This document shows, in pieces, positions 1-6,212 of a DNA stretch of 6,842 bases. The first letter of the stretch is position 1, and every line of letters starts with the position of its first letter. This DNA comes from CAIJXO01 sp964485905. GTDB lineage: Bacteria > Patescibacteriota > Minisyncoccia > Phycocordibacterales > GWA1-40-21. The notes under the pieces were generated by a model. The model saw only the letters and a list, made by a program, of their open reading frames with translations, did no database searches and was not told the origin of the DNA. Both the position numbers and the translations under genes were made by a program. The stretch is from assembly GCA_964485905.1 (NCBI GenBank), contig CAZAJY010000033.1, positions 1 through 6,842 of the forward strand, given 5' to 3'.

Positions 1-205
1 TTTAATTAGAGTTATACCTTGGCTTGTTTCAGCTAAAATTAGGAAAATGAAAAATGCGAAAAGATTTAAAGCCGGAGAGGCTTGGCGGTCTGACAGAGAT
101 TTAATTTATTGGTTGAGAGGAATGGATCCAGCGGAGTTCGAAGAATATTCATTTGGCGGAGAAAGCCAAAATATAGAAGCGCAGATCCCGACCCGCATGC
201 CTTGA
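1..205 (+). pseudogene. Truncated Mrr-like restriction endonuclease, N-terminal remnant (continues left of window)
   Basis: This frame is open from the left edge and stops at TGA 203-205. The visible part starts with a hydrophobic stretch (IPWLV) and a basic patch (KIRKMKNAKRFK), consistent with the end of a membrane anchor. It continues RSDRDLIYWLRGM and DPAEFEEY. From memory, the latter segment is typical of the region just before the catalytic domain in membrane-anchored Mrr-type restriction endonucleases of candidate-phyla bacteria, where EFEEY is followed by a conserved IA-LF-LGY segment. Here the frame instead reads SFGGESQNIEAQ and ends 21 residues after EEY, so the whole nuclease domain is absent. 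I infer that the gene was interrupted near positions 148-152, probably by the element filling the rest of the window. It could instead be an intact small protein with a divergent tail. The family call is from motif memory, not a search. Confidence 0.5.
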
Positions 206-311
206 AGCGAGGGCTAAAATAATGCTAATGTATCCTTAATGGGCTTGAAATCTCGGGTACTTAACCCGAGTTGCCCGCCAGGACAACTAAGTATCGTGCA
301 GACCCGATTAC
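206..311. other. Noncoding stretch with a small inverted repeat
   Basis: No supported reading frame is present. A perfect 7-bp inverted repeat (CTCGGGT at 252-258, ACCCGAG at 264-270, 5-base loop) lies in the middle, followed by the terminator at 312-345. The stretch is less AT-rich than the genes at the right of the window. It could be a recombination-site arm, a small RNA or decayed sequence, and nothing visible decides between these. Confidence 0.4.
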
Positions 312-345
312 TCTAAAAATGCTTCCCGAAGGAAGCATTTTTAGA
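312..345 (-). terminator. Strong hairpin terminator at the end of the Shedu gene
   Basis: This is a perfect 15-bp stem (312-326 with 331-345) around a 4-base loop. Read on the minus strand the loop is C-TTCG-G, the extra-stable UUCG tetraloop, and the 3' arm ends in five T residues, which is a classic intrinsic terminator. It overlaps the TAA stop of the nuclease gene (341-343). The symmetric A and T tracts mean it could also stop plus-strand transcription coming from the truncated gene on the left. Confidence 0.85.
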
Positions 346-1711
346 TACCATTTTGCTTCTCTGATAATTGGAGTCTTAATCTTGCTCCCTCAACTAGCTC
401 GGTATATGTAGTTATATCTATATTTTTTAGCGAAGCTTTGATCTCTTTATATGCATCTTCAGCATTTTTTTCATAATCCGCTTTTGTTACTTTTGTTCTA
501 ATCTTTTCTGGTAACTCTGAATATAATTCAACAATCTTTTGAATTGTACCAATCACAATCAGGGCTTTTGGTCTACAGATCGAAAGAGTGACTGTGCCAC
601 TAATTTGTGACTCAATATATTCTCTGATGGTTACACCCTCAATCTTTAGGTCCGCATCATGCCCTCTATAAAGAGCTGAAATATATCTCTCGGATTGAGC
701 AACGGCTATGCCTAGAGTTTTAGATGGATAAAATTTACCACGACTGGCATCATAATCAAGGAGTATTTCATCGGGTCTTTTTAACTCAACAACTTCAATA
801 TCAGAAAGAATATTTATTAGAAGAAGATCAAATTGGGATTTTGAATGTCCTTGTGCGGAAATTACGTATTTTTTTATATTAAGTAGCGCTGGTACTCCAA
901 ATATAATATGTTGTCCATACTTGGTCAGTATTTTTTCCATTAAATTTTCTGGTCCGATTATAGATGCTTTTGAAAAACCAAATATGCTATTTCCGAGTTT
1001 TTGTGAGTTGGATTTTGTAAGATTTGGTTCATCAATAATAGTTTGAATTGATTCAAGAAGCCACTCGGCCTGTTTGTTAATTCGTTTTTCGATGACTACT
1101 TCATTTTGTTCACCACTCTCTAATTGTTCTGTTAATGCAACAATATCGCTTTGTGAAAAATTTTTGCTTGCAATAATTTCCTGCAAAAGAAGTTCGTAAT
1201 CTCTCTGAGTTTCAACCTCAGGGGTTGAAATCGAGTAGTTTTGTTCCAGAAAAGGTGCGACACGATTTCTTACACGAGTTACCTTATCTTTTCCTTCCTC
1301 CCGATCGATGGCTACAAGTGTTAGATAGAGCACATCGGTTATATAGATAACAGTGCCCTTGATCTCGTTCTTATCACCGCCTATAGCAACTTTATTGATA
1401 TCATCTTTCGCATAACGAATCATATCTATGATTTTTCTCGCACCCTTTGGAGGTTTGCAAATATTGCTACTGGACAGAACATTTCTAAATGTCAGATCTG
1501 TCAGAGAAATAGTTACTTCAAAATCCTCCTCAACCAGGTCTTTTTTGAGGGAAGGGAAATATCTCCATTTTGTGTAACTAATTTCTTTGGATGAATATTT
1601 AAACAGCACACGATTGCTGACCTTTACTGTTTTATCTGTAACTTTAATTTTTCCGTCCTGGGATAGTTTGGACAGTCGTGTCTTTAATTTTTCCTCCAGG
1701 GTTTTCTTCAT
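341..1711 (-). CDS. sduA: Shedu-type anti-phage nuclease (SduA, DUF4263 domain)
   Basis: This 456-residue protein has a C-terminal Shedu nuclease domain of the PD-(D/E)XK superfamily. QFDLLL (293-298, D295) is followed by VELKRP (308-313, E309 and K311), the D...ExK catalytic signature. QSERYISALY (339-348), RPKALIVIG (380-388) and ITTYTELVEGA (433-443) match the family's conserved tail. Known Shedu proteins form defence nucleases, and their N-terminal regions vary and are thought to sense infection. Residues 1-250 here are not recognised; they are soluble-looking, with no signal peptide or membrane segment. The ATG at 1711 is 5 bases downstream of the stop of the zinc-ribbon gene, so the two are probably co-transcribed, and no Shine-Dalgarno is visible. 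The catalytic residues appear intact, so activity is expected. Family assignment is strong; the role of the N-terminal region is unknown. Confidence 0.88.
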   Translation of the reverse strand: MKKTLEEKLKTRLSKLSQDGKIKVTDKTVKVSNRVLFKYSSKEISYTKWRYFPSLKKDLVEEDFEVTISLTDLTFRNVLSSSNICKPPKGARKIIDMIRYAKDDINKVAIGGDKNEIKGTVIYITDVLYLTLVAIDREEGKDKVTRVRNRVAPFLEQNYSISTPEVETQRDYELLLQEIIASKNFSQSDIVALTEQLESGEQNEVVIEKRINKQAEWLLESIQTIIDEPNLTKSNSQKLGNSIFGFSKASIIGPENLMEKILTKYGQHIIFGVPALLNIKKYVISAQGHSKSQFDLLLINILSDIEVVELKRPDEILLDYDASRGKFYPSKTLGIAVAQSERYISALYRGHDADLKIEGVTIREYIESQISGTVTLSICRPKALIVIGTIQKIVELYSELPEKIRTKVTKADYEKNAEDAYKEIKASLKNIDITTYTELVEGARLRLQLSEKQNGI

Positions 1712-1716
1712 AAAAA

Positions 1717-2241
1717 TTATTTAGTAGTATGAATATAAAATCCGCAAGCTCGGCAGATGCCATTAGTGTTTGTGTCGGCGTTTACATAAAATTCAAAGTT
1801 CTCTTTCTGGCAAACAGGACAAATCACTCGACCGTTGGCGCGCTTTGTGGCATCAATCGCATCTAGTACATCTTTAACATTCCTAACGTATTTATTTACT
1901 TGTTCTCGATCTCTCAAATATCCCTCTACCCAAAGATTTGTTGTGATACGCCCAGCGGATGTCTCTTTGTAATGGATCTTGCCTTCATTTAGAAGCTTTT
2001 CCCAATATTGTCGTGTTTTACCATACTCCCTCGCCATGTCACTAGAAGACATAATTTGTGCATTATGGGGGATGTATCCGAGTTCTTCCATTTTTTTCGC
2101 ACAAGCACGAAGCCCTTCCGCCAGAGCACTTTCTTTTTCTTTCTTCGTAAACTCTCCCTCAAGATTAAGGGATAAACTTAAAGTGCCACCGCTACTTGTG
2201 TTGGCGTGCCAGTAGAATTTTCTTTTATCATGTTTATGCAT
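1717..2241 (-). CDS. Helix-turn-helix plus zinc-ribbon protein, putative Shedu partner or regulator
   Basis: No named family is recognised. The 174-residue product has a Gly/Ser-rich beta-like start (TSSGGTLSLSLNLEG). A segment at about 65-99 (SSSDMAREYGKTRQYWEKLL, then NEGKI and SAGRI) resembles excisionase/MerR-type helix-turn-helix domains. A C-terminal zinc ribbon has CPVC at 141-144 and CRAC at 163-166. Together these suggest a nucleic-acid-binding protein. The frame is open back to a TTG at 2289, but I chose the ATG at 2241 because a consensus promoter (2248-2276) lies inside that extension and would start the transcript at about this ATG. The stop is 5 bases from the nuclease start, so it is first in a two-gene operon. 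It could regulate that operon, or recognise DNA or infection for the nuclease; neither is shown by the sequence. Confidence 0.7.
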   Translation of the reverse strand: MHKHDKRKFYWHANTSSGGTLSLSLNLEGEFTKKEKESALAEGLRACAKKMEELGYIPHNAQIMSSSDMAREYGKTRQYWEKLLNEGKIHYKETSAGRITTNLWVEGYLRDREQVNKYVRNVKDVLDAIDATKRANGRVICPVCQKENFEFYVNADTNTNGICRACGFYIHTTK

Positions 2242-2247
2242 ACAAAA

Positions 2248-2276
2248 ATTATAACTTAACTGGTTTCTAATTGCAA
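2248..2276 (-). promoter_or_regulatory. Consensus promoter of the zinc-ribbon/Shedu operon, leaderless
   Basis: On the minus strand TTGCAA (2271-2276) is followed after exactly 17 bases by TATAAT (2248-2253), a perfect -10 box. Six bases later comes the ATG at 2241, where transcription would be expected to begin, so the mRNA is probably leaderless. This is the best promoter match in the window. It argues against the upstream TTG start at 2289. Confidence 0.75.
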
Positions 2277-2316
2277 CCAATTCAAACAAAATAGGGATCC
2301 TCTTCCTGTTTTTTTA

Positions 2317-3618
2317 TTATTCCTCAATTAGCGTTAGCGTTTTATCTTTGTAGATTATCCTTGATCTTAAATTTCCGAGCAGTTCTCGTTTTTCGGATAC
2401 CGAGCCTTCTTTTAGAATATACTTGGCATAATTTCGGATATCCATATCGTCCCTGTTTTTTACTTTATCTGTGCTACCCAGCACTGATCTTTGAAATATA
2501 TTGAATCTCGCGATTTCATCCTCTAATTTTTGCCTCATGCCAAGCTCGTTGATATTTACCTTGTCCAATATTTTCAACAGCTCTGTGATTAATTCTTCCT
2601 CGCGAATATATTTATTTTTACAATTTCTATCTCTGGCCCTTGAGCATGAGTAGTAAACATACCTTGCGTGCGTGCCGTCTTTGAGCTGTTTGTATTTTTC
2701 CTCGGCTGATATGCCTGATCCGCAATATCCGCAGGTAAATAGCTTAGTGAATGAGAATTCGTGGTTTTCTCTGACAATTTGATCTCGTTTCAGTTGCATT
2801 TTAGCTTTCTCAAATAACTCTTGGTTAATAATCGGCTCATGCTTGCCGGTATACCAGTTGCCGCTTTCTTTTGGATGCTCAAACACTCCGTAATAGAAAG
2901 GGTTGTCTAACACACGATAAATTCCGCTTAAGGTTAGCGGTTTATTGCCTCGCGTATAGAAATTTAATTCATGTCTGAGCCAGTTGTAAACTTTCCGGCC
3001 CGAGTAATGCTCGAAAGCCACTTTTTCAAACATCTTTTTAATTACTGGAGCTCGCTGGGGATCGATAATAACTTGGCATTTCTTATCCATGTGTTTTTGA
3101 TTCAGATATCCAAGCGGAGCTACTCCGGGCCACAATCCCATCTCTACTCGCGTTCTCAATCCTCGTTTTACATTGATACCCCTGTTATCATTTTCAAGCT
3201 TGGCTTGTGATCCCAAAATCATCAGCAAAAACTTTTCATTTGGATTGTTGCTGAATCTTTGCCCGAAGGTTCGTATTTCCAAAAGAGCACCCGAATCCAT
3301 CAAGTCCACTATTTTTCCAAGGTCCCCAGCGTTTCTGCTGATACGATCTGGAGCCCAAGTTAAGATGCCATTAAATTTTCCCAGCTTTATTTCCTCAATA
3401 ATCTCATTAAAGATTGGTCGTTGACCAGTTTCTTTGGCTGAGTGGGATTCTCGCTTCATTGTAACCACCTCCAAATTTTCTCGTTCAGCCAGCTGGAGCA
3501 TCTCCTTGATTTGGCTATCAATAGAGAGGATCTGCCGTTCCTCTGATTCTGTTGATTTCCTCGCATAAAGGCAGTATCTGACCTTTACTGGGGTTATTAT
3601 TTTGCCCACAACCCCCAT
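2317..3618 (-). CDS. Large serine recombinase (site-specific integrase)
   Basis: This enzyme catalyses integration or excision of the element through a covalent serine-DNA intermediate. From the chosen start the protein has 433 residues. The resolvase-type catalytic domain begins at VRYCLYARKS (catalytic Ser22), followed by RQILSIDSQ, GQRP and WAPDRISRNAGD (arginines at about 92 and 95). A recombinase domain includes GLWPGVAPLGYL (161-172) and DNPFYYGVFEHP. The zinc ribbon has C296, C299, C325 and C333, and a helical C-terminal region follows. Length and order fit an intact large serine recombinase. The frame is open up to a TTG at 3717, but the first 33 codons do not resemble the family and overlap a possible promoter, so I chose the ATG at 3618 (ATGs at 3624, 3639 and 3648 also possible). 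It is divergent from the small DNA-binding gene at 3766. The zinc-ribbon gene downstream has its own promoter. Confidence 0.92.
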   Translation of the reverse strand: MGVVGKIITPVKVRYCLYARKSTESEERQILSIDSQIKEMLQLAERENLEVVTMKRESHSAKETGQRPIFNEIIEEIKLGKFNGILTWAPDRISRNAGDLGKIVDLMDSGALLEIRTFGQRFSNNPNEKFLLMILGSQAKLENDNRGINVKRGLRTRVEMGLWPGVAPLGYLNQKHMDKKCQVIIDPQRAPVIKKMFEKVAFEHYSGRKVYNWLRHELNFYTRGNKPLTLSGIYRVLDNPFYYGVFEHPKESGNWYTGKHEPIINQELFEKAKMQLKRDQIVRENHEFSFTKLFTCGYCGSGISAEEKYKQLKDGTHARYVYYSCSRARDRNCKNKYIREEELITELLKILDKVNINELGMRQKLEDEIARFNIFQRSVLGSTDKVKNRDDMDIRNYAKYILKEGSVSEKRELLGNLRSRIIYKDKTLTLIEE

Positions 3619-3688
3619 GGGCATTTGTGCTGTATTCATATACCCCATTAATGACGCAACCCACCCAAGGAGTCCAGAGCGTCCCGAG

Positions 3689-3717
3689 TAGATAACTTTT
3701 AATCCCCAAAATACCAA
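3689..3717 (-). promoter_or_regulatory. Possible recombinase promoter (weak)
   Basis: On the minus strand TTGGTA (3712-3717) and TATCTA (3689-3694) are separated by 17 bases. Matches to consensus are only partial. The position in the divergent intergenic region, upstream of every plausible ATG of the recombinase, is what favours it. Confidence 0.3.
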
Positions 3718-3750
3718 AAGGTAGCTTTACTCCAATCTGAAACAGGTGTA

Positions 3751-3765
3751 AACTTATGGTAAGTT
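3751..3765. promoter_or_regulatory. Palindrome abutting the start of the small DNA-binding gene, possible operator
   Basis: AACTTA (3751-3756) and TAAGTT (3760-3765) form a perfect 6-bp inverted repeat with a 3-base centre, ending on the base before the ATG at 3766. It also contains TATGGT (3755-3760), a possible -10 box that would put the transcript start close to the ATG. A protein bound here would block expression of the gene, so autoregulation is plausible. No second copy was found nearby. Confidence 0.4.
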
Positions 3766-3966
3766 ATGCAGAAAACATCTAAATCAAACGAATTACCCGA
3801 AATTCTCACTTTAAAACAAGCGTGTGAGATTTTGAATTGCCACCAAAACACTCTTCGCAACTGGGACAACAAAGGCACACTAAAAGCCATTCGTTTTGGC
3901 GAGCGGAAAGACAGGCGTTATAAAAAAGAGGATATAATGAAGTTATTAAATCAAAAGCAACAATAA
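3766..3966 (+). CDS. Small MerR/excisionase-type helix-turn-helix protein
   Basis: This 66-residue protein is almost entirely one winged helix-turn-helix domain of the excisionase/MerR (HTH_17) type. It has LTLKQACEILNCHQNTLRNW (15-34), then NKGTLKAIRFG (36-46) and DRRYKKEDIMKLL (49-61). The start is fixed: an in-frame TAA at 3760-3762 leaves only ATG 3766, and there is no Shine-Dalgarno, so it is probably leaderless. It sits head-to-head with the serine recombinase. That makes a recombination directionality factor, or a repressor of the divergent control region, the most likely roles. This is inferred from position and size, as the sequence alone cannot separate excisionase from repressor. 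It might also regulate the downstream methyltransferase operon, whose coding region starts about 66 bases after its stop. Confidence 0.85.
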   Translation: MQKTSKSNELPEILTLKQACEILNCHQNTLRNWDNKGTLKAIRFGERKDRRYKKEDIMKLLNQKQQ

Positions 3967-3994
3967 ATACTATTGTTAAAAATAACTAAAGCCC

Positions 3995-4023
3995 TCGACA
4001 TGTCGGTGGTGGAATTATTTAAA
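3995..4023 (+). promoter_or_regulatory. Possible promoter of the methyltransferase operon (weak)
   Basis: TCGACA (3995-4000) and TTTAAA (4018-4023) are 17 bases apart. The -35 differs from consensus at one base, but the -10 is poor; the adjacent TAAAAT (4024-4029) is a better -10 but badly spaced. The -35 overlaps a perfect 10-bp palindrome, CGACATGTCG (3996-4005), which could be an operator for a control protein. Either -10 would place the transcript start only a few bases before the conserved N-terminus of the methyltransferase. Confidence 0.3.
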
Positions 4024-4032
4024 TAAAATACT

Positions 4033-4686
4033 ATACAAATAAAGTCTAAACAAAGAGTTAGGGATCATGGGGAAGTATTCACTCAAGAACGAGAAGTGAA
4101 TGCAATGTTAGATTTGGTTAAAAATGAAACAGAGAGGATAGAATCTCGCTTTCTTGAGCCTGCTTGTGGTAACGGAAATTTTTTGGCCCCAATGTTAGAA
4201 AGAAAGCTTGCAGTAGTAAAGAGAAAATATGGTTCAAGCCAGGCCGAATTTGAAAAAATGACATTTCTTGCTGTGAGTAGTGTATATGGAGTCGAATTAT
4301 TACAAGATAATATTGAAGCATGCATTGAGCGACTTTATAATATCTTCAATGATGTATATACAAAGTTATATAAAGGCAAATGTAAAGATAGGTTTAGGGC
4401 AAGTGTTCGTTTTGTGTTAAAGCGAAATATTTTACAAGGTGACGCATTAACTTTAAAAATAAATGATGGCAAAGAGTATATAATATTTTCCGAATGGTCT
4501 TTAGTAAAAAGCGGAATGATAAAACGAAGAGATTTTCAATATGCCGAATTAGCCGATTTTGATCCAAAAAAACCAACTTTATTTTCCATACGGGAGGTCT
4601 CTGACATAGGTGAAACAGTTTTCTCGCCAATGCCTGTTAAAGAATTTCCATTAATTCACTATTTGTCACTTAATTATGAAGATTAA
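4033..4686 (+). CDS. Eco57I-like methyltransferase-fold subunit A, no standard start codon, no NPPY motif
   Basis: The frame encodes a small class I SAM-dependent methyltransferase-fold protein. Counting from ATA 4033 (217 residues) it has KSKQRV and DHGEVFT (11-17, motif X region), FLEPACGNGNFL (40-51, canonical SAM-binding motif I), YGVELLQDN (85-93, motif II-like) and GDAL (136-139). Where a catalytic NPPY/DPPY is expected it has IIFSEWSL (150-157), so it probably binds SAM without methylating by itself. The first standard start is GTG 4096, but this would cut off the conserved HGEVFT segment. The frame upstream is open to TAA 4024-4026 and holds no ATG, GTG or TTG. I therefore extend it to ATA 4033, giving a plausible (M)QIKSKQRV start. 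It may use a rare AUA start, or have lost its start codon by mutation or sequence error. It overlaps the next gene by 11 bases, implying translational coupling. Confidence 0.75.
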   Translation: MQIKSKQRVRDHGEVFTQEREVNAMLDLVKNETERIESRFLEPACGNGNFLAPMLERKLAVVKRKYGSSQAEFEKMTFLAVSSVYGVELLQDNIEACIERLYNIFNDVYTKLYKGKCKDRFRASVRFVLKRNILQGDALTLKINDGKEYIIFSEWSLVKSGMIKRRDFQYAELADFDPKKPTLFSIREVSDIGETVFSPMPVKEFPLIHYLSLNYED

Positions 4687-6208
4687 AAATAATTACAATC
4701 CAGATGTTTTGTCGTGTTTGGCAAATCTTAGTAATGACGAGGTTTTTACTCCACCAAGGTTAGCTAATGAAATATTGGATTTACTCCCCAAGGAAATTTG
4801 GAAAAATAAAAATGCAACTTTTCTTGATCCAGTTTGTAAATCCGGAGTATTTCTTCGCGAAATTGCAAAAAGGTTATTAGAAGGACTAAAAGAAGAAATT
4901 CCTAATGTTCAAAAACGTATTGACCATATTTACAAAAATCAGCTTTTTGGCATAGGAATTACTGAATTGACCGCTTTGCTTTCCAGGCGCAGTTTGTATT
5001 GTTCAAAAACTGCTAATGGAAAATATTCTGTGCTTGGCTCTTTTGATAACGATCAAGGCAACATTTTTTTTGAAAAAATAGCTCATGATTGGAAAAGCGG
5101 AAGATGCTTTTTTTGCGGAGCTAGCCAGTCAGAGTATCAGCGTGAGGAAGGGCTCGAAACTCACGCCTACCAGTTTATACATAATAAAAAACCTAATATA
5201 ATAAATAATATGAAATTTGATGTAATCATAGGCAATCCCCCTTATCAATTAGGAGATGGCGGAGGCATGGGTTCGAGTGCCATGCCTATCTATCAAAAAT
5301 TTGTTGAGCAAGCTAAAAAACTTAGTCCCATGTTTTTAGTCATGATTATTCCAAGTAGATGGTTTAGTGGTGGAAGAGGGCTTGATGAGTTTAGAAGTAA
5401 TATGTTACAAGACGATAGGATTAGAGTGATTCATGATTACATTGATGCTGGAGATTGTTTCCCCGGTGTAGAGATTAAAGGAGGTGTATGTTTTTTTCTT
5501 TGGAATAGGGATAACAAGGGGACTTGTGAGATTTTTACACACGATATAGGTAATACTATCTTGGAATCAGAAAGACCACTATTAGAAAAAGGCGCAAATA
5601 CTTTCATTAGATTCAATCAAGCCATTTCTGTTTTAAGGAAAGTACAAAAATGTGCAGAAGAAAGCTTTTCTAATATTATTAGCGCTAACGATCCGTTTGG
5701 ATTCGACGTTAGAGTGGAAGATAGTTATAAAAGAATCAAACCAAATTATAAATTAAAGCCATCCCAAAATAGTATAAAGTTCTATTATAATGGATGGAAA
5801 AAAGAAGGTGTCGGATATGTCGATAAATCTATCCTCAAAAAAAATATTAATTGGATTAACAAATATAAAGTTTTAATTCCAAAGGCATGGGGTGTTGGAA
5901 ATATGAGAACAGATTGGATCGATCCATTTTTAGTTGAACCTAATTCTTGTTGTACAGAAACTTATTTAGTGATTGGACCATTTGATAAAAAGAATATAGC
6001 GGAAAATGTCATAAAATATACTCAAACAAAATTTTTTCATATAATGCTATCACTTGTAAAAATTACTCAGAATACAATGAAAAACGCATATGTTTTTGTT
6101 CCAATTCAAAATTTTTCTGAGTCATGGACTGACGAAAAATTGTATAAGAAATACAAGCTAACAAAAGAGGAAATCGAATTTATAGAGTCAATGATTCGGC
6201 CAATGTAA
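4676..6208 (+). CDS. Eco57I-like DNA methyltransferase subunit B with NPPY motif
   Basis: This 510-residue protein belongs to the Eco57I/N6-adenine methyltransferase group. In order it has DEVFTPP (21-27, motif X region), FLDPVCKSGVFL (49-60, motif I with Lys replacing the usual first Gly), FGIGITELTALLSRRS (91-106), and FDVIIGNPPYQ (181-191, catalytic motif IV). These are followed by IIPSRWFSGG (224-233), a variable C-terminal half that is the likely target-recognition region, and the ending LTKEEIEFIESMIRPM, characteristic of the group. A CFFCG pair (144-148) lies between motifs I and IV. There is no nuclease domain, unlike the fused type IIG enzyme Eco57I itself. It starts inside subunit A (11-base overlap), and its stop is 4 bases from the GIY-YIG/helicase gene, so all three form one operon. 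The likely role is modification of adenine in host DNA, probably together with subunit A. Confidence 0.9.
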   Translation: MKIKNNYNPDVLSCLANLSNDEVFTPPRLANEILDLLPKEIWKNKNATFLDPVCKSGVFLREIAKRLLEGLKEEIPNVQKRIDHIYKNQLFGIGITELTALLSRRSLYCSKTANGKYSVLGSFDNDQGNIFFEKIAHDWKSGRCFFCGASQSEYQREEGLETHAYQFIHNKKPNIINNMKFDVIIGNPPYQLGDGGGMGSSAMPIYQKFVEQAKKLSPMFLVMIIPSRWFSGGRGLDEFRSNMLQDDRIRVIHDYIDAGDCFPGVEIKGGVCFFLWNRDNKGTCEIFTHDIGNTILESERPLLEKGANTFIRFNQAISVLRKVQKCAEESFSNIISANDPFGFDVRVEDSYKRIKPNYKLKPSQNSIKFYYNGWKKEGVGYVDKSILKKNINWINKYKVLIPKAWGVGNMRTDWIDPFLVEPNSCCTETYLVIGPFDKKNIAENVIKYTQTKFFHIMLSLVKITQNTMKNAYVFVPIQNFSESWTDEKLYKKYKLTKEEIEFIESMIRPM

Positions 6209-6212
6209 TAAT

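Noticed and set aside
2242..2289. TTG start at 2289 for the zinc-ribbon protein
   Set aside because: A near-perfect promoter lies inside this extension and would start transcription at the ATG at 2241.
2589..2777. Overlapping minus-strand frame of 62 codons within the recombinase
   Set aside because: Out-of-frame shadow of the zinc-ribbon region of the recombinase, with low-complexity composition and no motif.
3619..3717. N-terminal extension of the serine recombinase from the TTG at 3717
   Set aside because: The 33 extra residues do not resemble the family, whose catalytic domain starts close to the N-terminus, and they overlap a possible promoter. Treated as untranslated leader.
3959..3977. 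AACAATA/TATTGTT inverted repeat (7-bp stem, 5-base loop) over the stop codon of the small helix-turn-helix gene, a possible terminator
   Set aside because: The stem is almost all A-T and no T-tract follows on the plus strand, so it is unlikely to end transcription. It may be chance in AT-rich DNA.
4096..4098. GTG 4096 as the real start of methyltransferase A
   Set aside because: It would remove the conserved KSKQRV and HGEVFT segment, which is encoded in the same frame directly upstream. Kept only as the first standard start codon.
4033..6208. One methyltransferase gene split by a frameshift
   Set aside because: Both proteins have their own motif X and motif I regions, so they are two separate genes rather than halves of one broken gene.
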